Positions 1 to 9,009 of a DNA stretch of 64,000 nt are shown here, piece by piece. The DNA is from Sphaeroforma sirkka (taxonomy: Eukaryota; Opisthokonta; Ichthyosporea; Ichthyophonida), in the NCBI GenBank assembly GCA_001586965.3, contig LUCW03002614.1, positions 106,001-170,000 on the forward strand, in the 5' to 3' direction. How positions within the stretch are numbered: the first letter of the stretch is position 1; every line of letters starts with the position of its first letter. The notes under the pieces were generated by a model. It made no database searches. It saw only the letters and a list, made by a program, of their open reading frames with translations, and had not been told where the DNA came from. The translations under genes and the position numbers were made by a program.

Positions 1-8
1 GTACATAA

Positions 9-292
9 CAGGGTTGTTAAACGGACAAATGGACTATGCTGTCCGGGGGGGGAAAGGCTGTCCATGGTATTATGACCTGTTTTTAGGCTGTCCATGTGTC
101 CCATTCGAAAAAGACCTGTTGTCCACTGGTAAATTGAGAATCGCCTGGTACAAATTGACCCAAATCATTTATCCATATCAAGATTGATGTTTGTCCTTTT
201 TTTAGGTCCATATAATGCCCTTTGTCCGGCTGTCCGTAAATGCAAATGGTTGTCCGGACAAGACTTTTCTTGTACGTTTTGAAACAACCCTG
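9..292. mobile_element. hAT-type MITE (non-autonomous DNA transposon)
   Basis: The ends are terminal inverted repeats: CAGGGTTGTT on the left and its complement, AACAACCCTG, on the right. They are flanked by an 8-bp duplication, GTACATAA at 1-8 and GTACATAC at 293-300 (7 of 8 match). CAGGG ends with an 8-bp duplication are typical of the hAT superfamily. The inside has no credible coding region. It is rich in short TGTCC/CTGTCC motifs (for example near 30, 60, 95, 120, 225 and 252), like the subterminal transposase-binding repeats of hAT elements. At 284 bp it must have been moved by a transposase encoded elsewhere. Confidence 0.75.
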
Positions 293-702
293 GTACATAC
301 TACACAATACTTAGTGGTACAGGACCGTAAATTTTTACATACGCGTACAGTTAAACCTCTTTATATGATCACCTCTTTAAGGTGACCACCTTGTTATATG
401 ACCAATTTTTCTTTGGGCCAACCCTCACATATGTGTCAGGTCATTTTGGGTCGATCCTGACCGCCTGCCCTTGGTGGGACCTTGGAGGTCCGACTATTGT
501 CAGCACTGAGCACTGATTGAGTTAAAATTTTAAATTTATGATGTTCATCCTCTCCAACCATGGGGTCAGGGACTCAGGGGTACAGTCTCACTTACGTATA
601 TTTAATATGTAGTGTATTTACATGTGTATATATTTCACCTTTCACCTTAGCTTTTCAGTAGCACGTTCATACATAGACTAGTACATACTACAATAGATAC
701 TG

Positions 703-885
703 ATGGGAGACACTTCTAGTGGTGAACAATGTTGTGTGAAAGGATGCATTATAGCGCACCCTGGGGGTGGTGGTCACAAGTGTGCTGCTTGCGATCGAAG
801 TATGCATGCCTTTTGTGGCGTGCTTCTTGGTGAGGGGGTTGATTCAAATTCAATCGGATACTGCCTGTCTACTGATAAATGCTAG
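703..885 (+). CDS. Small Cys/His zinc-finger protein inside the pogo-like element
   Basis: A 60-residue frame opens with ATG and ends with TAG. It holds a dense set of possible metal ligands: CC near residues 9-10, KGC at 13-15, then HKCAAC at 25-30, MHAFC at 34-38 and a late YC. The CxxC...HAFC arrangement looks like a treble-clef or FLYWCH/BED-like finger of the kind found at the N terminus of transposase-associated proteins. It sits in the plus orientation inside the terminal repeats, ahead of the helix-turn-helix-like remnant. I infer that it is the N-terminal exon or fragment of the element's own protein. I do not recognise a precise family, and expression is unproven. Confidence 0.45.
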   Translation: MGDTSSGEQCCVKGCIIAHPGGGGHKCAACDRSMHAFCGVLLGEGVDSNSIGYCLSTDKC

Positions 886-1075
886 CCACCGGAGGACAAG
901 TCAGATCAGACAACTACTGAATCAGATACAATGCAGGAAAACGACGTGGCACAAGCTATGCCTAAGCAGTATACATTATCTAATGTAAATGGAGCATCTA
1001 GTATAATGATAAATAAGCTCACTGAAAGTAAGAAGAAGAAGACATACCCACAGACTGTATTATCTAAAGTATAAA

Positions 1076-1219
1076 GACAAAATTAATTATCGTGCGCGCA
1101 ATCAAGAAAGTGGGTTCGTGGAAAGAGAACTTTCGGAAGGATTTGGTCAAAGAAGCCGTGCGAGCTGCGCGTGAATCATTCGGTGTGAGTATGAAAACAA
1201 TACGAAGGTTGTATAAATA
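1076..1219 (+). pseudogene. Helix-turn-helix (Psq/CENP-B-like) remnant of a pogo-type transposase
   Basis: The plus strand reads a basic stretch (KKVGSWKENFRKDLVKEAVR) followed by AARESFGVSMKTIRRLYK and a stop. The pattern 'A..AARESFGVSMKTIRR' is close to the AAR-FGVP-TL core of the Psq-type helix-turn-helix at the N terminus of pogo-family transposases. No DDE catalytic core follows before the right terminal repeat, so this is a fragment. The assignment rests on one short motif and on its place between pogo-like ends. Confidence 0.4.
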
Positions 1220-1429
1220 AACAGAAGATTTCCACAAGAGTAGAAATATTGAAATATAGGAGCATTTTTGAGTGATAATGCGCCCGGAATAGCTCCTGGC
1301 CTGTTTATAGGTCAGACCCCGAAGGCCCGAATCTGACAGTAAAACCTGACCCAGACTTGACCACCTCTTTATATGACCAATTTTTTGCCAAAAACAGACA
1401 TTGGTCATATATAAAGAGGTTTGACTGTA

Positions 1430-4400
1430 TATCAAATACTTCACTTGTTTTTTTGTGTGTTTTTGTTTCTAAATATAAAATAAAACAACAAATTGAAAAA
1501 GCGTCCGTTGTTCGCCCTTTGGCTCAGTTGTTGGTACTAAAAGCATTTATAACTTTTAGTGTGCCATATCTCCGACTACTAAATTTATTCCTCACCCAGA
1601 TTCCCAGGACAACACCACAGAATACATACATTAGATGCTTGCACCCAATAGGCGAGTATTACCTCTATTCTTATATGACAATCCAAAATATTTTATTTCT
1701 ACATTTTAATGATATTATTCATCACAAATTCACACTAGGGTTTCCTAAACCTTAACCCCTATAAAACACACCCCATAAAATATATTACAGTATGTCACCC
1801 AATAACCGTTCAATCACACGAGTCCACGACTCACATTATTCAGTGATAATGTTTATTTTTGCTTTTTTTTTTAAAAGTTGTTTTTTGTATCAAAAACCGA
1901 GTCTCAACGACGCAACTTCTATCAAGATGTGTCTAATTGCTGTAAATACTTATTATTGAGTTTGTGCGTTGTGTTGAACTGCGTGCTGAGTGAATACTGA
2001 GTGCCGAGTTACCTCTAGCGAGTTACCGACTGCTGAGTGCCGACTGCTGACTGCTGACTGCTGACTGCTGAGTGCTCACCTGCTGCTGCAGTGCTGAGTC
2101 CTAAACTCCTGACTGCTGTTGCTATAAAAAGCTGACTCAGACACTTGCCAGTGCCATCATATGGGCCCGTAAACCCGTGGGTGTGGGACTGGGCTTGTGG
2201 GGCGTCGAGCTCGTGAGGCCGTGACCGGTAAATTTTACCGACATATACGTATGTAAGTCCGTTCCTGTCATCTGTAATAACATGAGTCTATAACTTCGTT
2301 ACTCGCGTGAACCGAGCTGTCTGTATTTATTTATTAACCGCGAGAGTGGCCGAGTCCCAAGTCCCGACTGCTCTCGACTGATGAGTGATGAGTCGTCAGT
2401 CGACTCGACGTATTTTCCTATTTCTTTTTTAAAATACTTTTAAAATCTGCCTCTTTTTTTTTAAATAGAAACCCTTTGTTACAATTTTTCAGTAAAATAT
2501 GTACCCAAAATTAAACCAATTTAGTCCACAAAGTTACAAAGTTTTTATCTGAGGACTCTTTTACTTACTTTTAGGACCAGGACAACTATTTAGTAGTAGG
2601 AGTGAGAAGGACTGAGGATTAGCTAAAAACGAGAAGTGAGGAAAGGAAAATTGGAGAGTGAGGACTGAGGAGAGGACTAAGGGACTACTAAACTGGGCTA
2701 GTCTCTGGGGGCTACTCTGGGGTTCGGGGTCTCAGGTAAGTCGTGGATTTGCGTGTGGGGAGTTGGGGACTGTGCCACTGTGAATCTGTAGCTGTGGCCG
2801 AGACCTGCGAGTCAGACTGCAACAAGAGAGTATTTAGTGGACATAAATTGTTTAACTTGTGTTTTTTTTTTTGAACATATACATCTGACATGACTTTCAG
2901 TCCCCAGTCACTGACTCCTCCAGTCCCCAGTCACTAACTCCCCAGTCCCCAGTCACTGACTCCCCCAGTCCCCAGTCACTGACTCCCCAGTCCCCAGTCA
3001 CTGACTCCCCAGTCCCCAGTCACTGACTCCCCCAGTCCCCAGTCACTGACTCCCCCAGTCCCCAGTCACCGACTCCCCCAGTCCCCAGTCCTCACCCCCC
3101 ATCCGTCCCAAGTCTGGCTGTGTGATAGTCTTTTTTTAACGCTCTCTGCAAATAAATAGGATGTTGGGATGGCTTTTTTTCTCTATGGCTATTGTTGGTA
3201 TGTATTTAGATTTTCGGCGCTATTTTTAATTTGTTTACATTTTTTGAAATCAAATGGAACTATATATAAGCGCATGTGTATTTGGGTGGCTATATCCGTA
3301 GGGCGTAACTGGCTCAGTACATAGGACTGCAGGTGGCTCTATTTTTTAAAAATGGTGGATTTCAAAATCTCTTACTAAATAGTATCTGCGTGCAGCCATG
3401 CAGCCGTGCACTGTACATATCGGGGAGAGTTTTTTAAAAAATACGAGTGATACGATAATTTATTTCGTAAAAAATGTTAGAAGCGGAGACTTGTCATGAG
3501 TTAGGAGTTTCAGGACTCCAGCCGTTCAGCGTCCAGAGAGGAGACTTGGGAGTTGGGAGTGTGCCGACTGCTGACTACCGAATCGACTTTACCGAGTTCC
3601 AACTTCCGACTGCCGCCTGCCGAGCCTGAGAGAGAGTCACTATACAATGTAGGAGAGTGAAGACCACAAGAGCCGCGAGTACCGACTCCAAACTCTTAAC
3701 TCCTGAATCTCGAACTCCCGACTTCGACTCCAGGATCCCGACTCCCGACTTCCAAGTCACATAACGAAAAGCCAAACAAAGAGCATGCTCAAATTTCATT
3801 CGTGACTGCGGGCGCGAATTTCGAATAGATGGTGATTGATGCGCTTTTTGTATTTTTAAAAAATGATTTATTCTTAGTTTTGACTTTTCTTGTTTGTTTG
3901 TTTTTTAAAAATATGACATAAGTTTGTCGGAGTAGGTGAGACTGTGGGAAGTTCCTATTTGCAAAAGGGCAGAAGTATGAATTGAGAATATCGGAACAGG
4001 ACCCCAGAAACCCAATCACATTGGGCCACAGAGTACTTAAATAACCCAAGTCCTCCTCCTCTCTCCCTCCCTCTCGCTCTATACTCCATAGCGAGAGAGA
4101 GTTTATATACACGCTACAGTTTAATAAAATGTCAATAAGATCTATAGACGATTAAACGTACAGTCATACAATATGTATTTTTAAAATTGTGTGTGCTCAG
4201 GTTTATTTCACACCCCTCTCAGTGACTCAGTCTCTACCTCTAGAGTAGTCGTATGTACTTTTACTACTAAAAATATTAATTCAGAACTGCACCTCGATTT
4301 AATGATTTGAGTCTCTATTCAACGAAATGATACTATGTAACCAAATTGAGCCAATGAAAACTCGACATGGAATGTCAAGGATACAGTCAATACGCATTTT

Positions 4401-6339
4401 TATATATATAAGAAATGTTTTTTAAAATGTAAAATACTTCATATTTACTGTATAATTTAGAAGGCTATGTATTTACATTTAATTTGTTTTTTTTTTCACA
4501 CAAATAATTTTACGTAAATTTAGCGCAGACTCATGCAAATAATTTATAAATACTAGATTTTGAAATAAGAAACGGTTTGGTTCAAATGCTTACCGGCACC
4601 AATTGACAATTTGACACAAGAAACATAAGACGATTGTCAATTTGACACATCGATTTTATTATATATAAAAACAAATTATAAACTGTTAGTATAAAAATTT
4701 GTCTAATATAGGCCAATGAGGAACAAGATTTAGGGAAAATTGGTGACGCAGGTTCAAATCCGGTCTGAAGAGTGAAGACTGAAGTTCAGATACAACGAAT
4801 CAATCTTATTGGTTAACGACGCAGAGACCGTGTGAGTTTTGTAGTTTGTACATAATAAACCTGTAGGCTGTAAATGGCAATCTTCAACCGTAAATATTTG
4901 TGGTGTTTTTAAAATTCCATATTTAGCTAAATGTTTTCATACTATTTTTTTGTCGTTGTTTTTACAAAATCCAAGGTCGATTTTTCGCGGACACCCTCTA
5001 CTCTAGAGTAAAATAGTAGTCTCTATCGACTACTCTCTCTAGTGTCTCTACACACAAAAAATCAGGAGCTGAAGCTTGAAAGTCGAGAGTATGTAACTAT
5101 GTATGCATATGCCATATTTGCAGAACACAGATAGAGTGATATTTTTAGTGTTTTTTAACAGAAGGAATGGTAACGAAGGAAAATGCAATCTGTCTTTCTA
5201 GAGTAGAGAGACTAGGTCCACTAGATACCAGTTTTTAAAAATAAAATAAAAATATTAGTATGTACATATTTATGCCAGGAGAGAGCGAAGCGAGTGAATT
5301 TTGATTAATGAAAGGGCCTTTAGGAGGGCGTAACCCTCTTCTGCTCTTGATCATAACAGAGTTGGTAATGACTGACACTGGTGGCTGATGTCATTTCTCT
5401 ACTTACAAAGCCCAAACTCTCCAAATACCTGGGGTTCTCACTCTCGCACGGAATACCAGGGATCAACCTCGCCAGACATATATAATCTCTGGTTGCAGCA
5501 TTGTCCCTGTGTATCGCCTCCTGCTGCACTTATGGCTTCCCAACCGGCTGGTGATGTTCAAAACATTCATCCTGTCCACTACAACGGCTATGAGAGCCAT
5601 ACCATATGTTCATACATTGTAACATACATACATTGTGACTTATCTTTTTTGAAATAAATATTATTATCACTATCCACGTCTACTTATGGCTGGACATTCG
5701 TTGCCTGGGCTCTGCCTATATGGAAAGATGCGCTGGACCCCATTTTTTGAGCGCTATAATTAACCACTTATTGAAGCAGCAGCCATCATCATGAGCACCA
5801 AATACCCTAGACTTCCCAAAGATCAGACATTTTGTGGCCTGCTCCCCACACGATCATTAGCGAACTACGTCGGAGGTTGCCTGGGATTACAACTCAGCTC
5901 AATGGCCAGCACAAATCCACTCTCCTCTTTTACGCAACCCGTCTGGGCCAACGACAAATAATCACTGCCCTCGTTTAAATGTACCATCATGGTGTTTTGG
6001 ATTTATTTATTTTTTCTGAAGTTGGACTTAGAGTTATTTTATTGGTAATTGCGATTGAAAGGTTGTTTCGAAGCACGAAATGATATAGAACGGAATATCT
6101 TACATACAATGTAATGAGGCCTGATTTTAGTTACTGACACCAAATAAATTTAGACCGAAGTATTAAGTGATTAGAGCGGAGCCATAAAGTCAATAGTCTC
6201 AGTCTTAAATCCCCGAATCTTTAGCTCATTACCAAGGGCTGAAGCTAAACTTAAAATTACATTGTGCAAATTTACTTTGAAATCATACTTTCTTATACGT
6301 TAACTTATTGACATCGATAATCAGCCTGGTTTGTCAGAC

Positions 6340-6343
<4 letters not shown>
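1430..6343. other. Spacer without recognisable genes; GACTC-rich islands
   Basis: No reading frame here shows a protein family I know. The stretch alternates AT-rich DNA with islands made of short GACTC/GAGTC-type words: about 1970-2120, 2340-2410, 2570-2830, 2899-3100 and 3500-3760. A GGTTCAAATCC box at 4751-4761 resembles a polymerase III B box but has no convincing partner. Positions 5280-5990 are less AT-rich and carry short frames on both strands without recognisable homology. A run of (TA)n lies at about 6344-6373. Confidence 0.6.
2899..3100. repeat. Minisatellite, 22-23 bp unit, about 8.5 copies
   Basis: The unit is agtccccagtcactgactcc followed by two or three c (22-23 bp). It repeats head to tail about eight times with few changes, such as 'actaactc' in copy two and 'accgactc' near the end. 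Copies differ mainly in the length of the C run. Confidence 0.9.

Positions 6344-6373
<30 letters not shown>
6344..6373. repeat. (TA)n microsatellite
   Basis: About fifteen uninterrupted TA units. They lie just upstream of the putative gag start of fossil element E5. Confidence 0.9.
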
Positions 6374-6378
<5 letters not shown>

Positions 6379-6398
6379 ACACTGGTAATCGAAAAACA

Positions 6399-6532
6399 AT
6401 GACAAAGGATAACGAAAAAGCAAAGGCATTCAAGAGCCAGCCGAAGGTTACTCTTTTAGAACCCTCTCTGACGCCTGATTCTCAAGCAGACGAAAATGTG
6501 GCAGTTGTGGTTGCACAAACTCTACCCAGAGA
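6399..6532 (+). mobile_element. E5 Ty3/Gypsy fossil, probable gag start
   Basis: A short open stretch beginning MTKDNEKAKAFKSQPK resembles in style the gag N terminus of A1 (MAKGTSKGKGAASSKP): a lysine-rich start followed by Pro/Glu/Asp-rich sequence. It runs directly into the leftmost LTR of the E2 array. On the far side of that array, at 21003, further plus-strand gag-like sequence begins. I infer that both belong to one old element, E5, split by the array. No matching 4-bp duplication is seen at the outer borders of the array, so the link is inferred. Confidence 0.4.
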
Positions 6533-9009
6533 TGTAGAAATACGGCCTCCGGTCAGTTTAAAATACCAAGATCAATGAGATAACATATTGGTATTTATTT
6601 GTATTAAAATGATTTAATACAAGTTCTTTTTCCAATATTTCCAAAGTGGTCTAAATTCACTTTGATGGCTCCAATAGCCTGAGTATTTGATATCACTCAT
6701 TCACTTGGAACTATTTGAGACGATAGTAGATGTAGGATATTATAAACTAAATTTTACAATCTCTGAACTACTACTTACAGGTTTTGGTCTTCCCGCCAAT
6801 CTCCAAATCCAATAAGTCTTTTTTCTCTTTTTTAATTTTTTATTCAGATAGAACTTCATTTATATCAGCTAATGTATTAACTTGACTTACGTTCTTATGT
6901 TTATCTACAAATTAGACATGTGGTTATGAACACTTAGTACTTCTAGTGAAAATTATTCAATAAAGAACAGCTAGAGATACGTCCTGTGCGATCTGAGGAC
7001 ATTAAAGTTTTTTTTACAAAAAAGGCAGTCCCGACCATTCTTCCATAAGCTATCACTGCTAAAACTTAACTGACCTAAATTGTATCTTAGTTTATATAAC
7101 ATAGTTTAAAACATAGAAATATCCATCGAAGTTTACATTACACCCTCCAAAGGATAAGCATGAAGTAGAGGTTTAAGTGTTCTAAATTCACTTTGATGGT
7201 TCCAATAGCCGGAGTATTTGGTATGACTCATTTACTTGGACCTATTTGAGACGATAGTAAATGTAGGATATTATAAACTAAACTTTATAATATCTGAACT
7301 ACTACGTAGAGGTTTTGGTCCTCCCGCCAATCTCCAAAATCCAACAAGTCTTTTTCTTTTTTAACTTTTCTTCAGATGGAACTTTATTTATATTAGCTAA
7401 TGTATTAACTTGACTTACGTTCTTACGTCTATCTACAAATTAGACATGTGGTTATGAACACTTAGTACTTTAAGTGAAAATTATTCAATAAGGACCAGCT
7501 AGTGGTACGTCCTGTGCGATCTGAGGATATTAAGGCACTTACCAAGAGGCAGTGCCGATCATTCTTACACAAGTTACCACTGCTAAATTTCTAAGTTCAC
7601 TTTGATGGCTCCAATACCCTGAGTATTTGGTATGACTCATTTACTTGGAACTATTTGAGACGATAGTAGATGTAGGATATTATAAACTAAATTTTATTAG
7701 CTCTGAACTACTACTTACAGGTTTTGGTCTTCCCGCCTATCTCCAAAATCCAATAAGTCTCTTACTCTTTTTCTTAACTTTTCTTCAGATAGAACTTCAT
7801 TTATATTAGCTAATGTATTAACTTGACTTACGTTCTTATGTCTATCTACAAATTAGACATGTGCTTATGAACACTTAATACTTCTAGTGTGAAAAATATT
7901 CAATAAAGAATGTAAATATTGGTCTCTTAAGGCGGTATAAACATCTTAGAGCTACTAAACGTAATAAAATCTTAAAGTGTAGAAATACGGCCTCCGGTCA
8001 GTTTAAAATACCAAGATCTGTAAACTTCGATGGAAATTACTAGGTTTCAAACTATATTAAACTAAAATACAATTTAGTCAGTTAGGATTTAGCAGTGGTA
8101 GCTTGTGTAAGAATGATCGGGACTGCCTCTTGTTAAGAGCCTAAATATCCTCGATCACACAGGGCGTACCTCTAGCTGTTCTTTATTGAATAATTTTCAC
8201 TAGAAGTACTAAGTGTTCATGACCACTTGCCTAATTTGTAAATAGACATAATAACGTAAGTCACATTAATACATTAGCTGATATAAATAAAAAGTTCCAT
8301 CTGAAGAAAAGTTAAAAAAAAAAAAAGACTTATTGATTTTGGAGATTGGCGGGAGGACCAAAATCTATAAGTAGTAGTTCGGAGATTATAAAATTTAGTT
8401 TATAATATCCTACATCTACTAATGTCTCAAATAGGTCCAAGTAGATGAGTCATACCAAATACTCAGGCTATTGGAGCCATCAAAGTGAATTTAGAACACT
8501 TTGGAAATATTGGAAAAGAGCTTGTACTAAATTATTTAAAATACATATAAAAAACCAATGTATTATCTCAATTGATCTTGATATTTTAGACTGACCGGAG
8601 GCCGTATTTCTACAGATCAATGAGATAACATATTGCTATTTATTTGTATTAAAAATAATTTAATACAAGTTCTTTTTCCAATATTTCCAAAGTGGTCTAA
8701 ATTCACTTTGATGGCTCCAATAGCCTGAGTATTTGATATGACTTATTCACTTGGAACTATTTGAGACGATAATAGATGTAGGATATTATAAACTAAATTT
8801 TACAATCTCTGAACTACTACTTACAGGTTTTGGTCTTCCCGCCAATCTCCAAAATCCAATAAGTCTTTTTCTCTTTTTTAATTTTTCTTCAGATAGAACT
8901 TCATTTATATTAGCTAATGTATTAACTTGACTTACGTTCTTATGTCTATCTACAAATTAGACATGTGGTTATGAACACTTAGTACTTCTAGTGAAAATTA
9001 TTTAACAAA
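6533..9009. mobile_element. Compound LTR block L1 of the E2 array (LTR subfamily S2)
   Basis: The block starts with a full LTR (6533-7137, TGTAGAAATACGG ... GTTTACA). It continues with a 34-bp non-LTR segment (7138-7171), two partial LTR copies (7172 to about 7910), a 67-bp piece of E2 internal DNA (about 7911-7977), and another LTR starting at 7978. That last LTR is interrupted by an inverted solo LTR (8019-8614). It then joins E2 internal DNA at about 9010. The pattern points to several rounds of recombination between LTRs rather than one insertion. Confidence 0.8.
8019..8614 (-). mobile_element. Inverted solo LTR (subfamily S1) inside an S2 LTR, target duplication GATC
   Basis: This is a 596-bp LTR bounded by TGTAAACTTCGATGG and GGCCGTATTTCTACA. 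It lies opposite to the LTR around it. GATC is present on both sides (8015-8018 and 8615-8618), and the host LTR reads through it as 'ccaagatc|aatgag', which gives a 4-bp target duplication. Its sequence is closer to the LTRs of A1 (47331 and 54372) than to the LTR that hosts it. Confidence 0.85.

Larger units (their letters stand above)
348..1427. mobile_element. pogo/Tigger-like (Tc1-mariner superfamily) DNA transposon remnant
   Basis: The left end begins CAGTTAAACCTCTTTATAT and the right end, read on the other strand, begins CAGTCAAACCTCTTTATAT, so the terminal inverted repeats differ at one early base. A TA dinucleotide lies on each side (346-347 and 1428-1429), the target duplication of this superfamily. 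The subterminal segments also repeat a 'tatatgaccaattttt' type motif. At 1080 bp it is too short for a full transposase. Inside are a zinc-finger reading frame at 703-885 and a helix-turn-helix-like stretch at about 1076-1219, with no DDE catalytic region between or after them. It is probably a deletion derivative or a decayed copy. Confidence 0.75.

Noticed and set aside
4751-4761. GGTTCAAATCC as a tRNA or SINE B box
   Set aside because: The upstream A-box candidate (taggccaatgagg) is weak, no cloverleaf can be drawn and no second copy is seen.
5320-5657. Overlapping frames on both strands as a host gene
   Set aside because: No family is recognised, there are no splice signals of note, and the composition resembles neighbouring spacer. 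It could be an unknown repeat.
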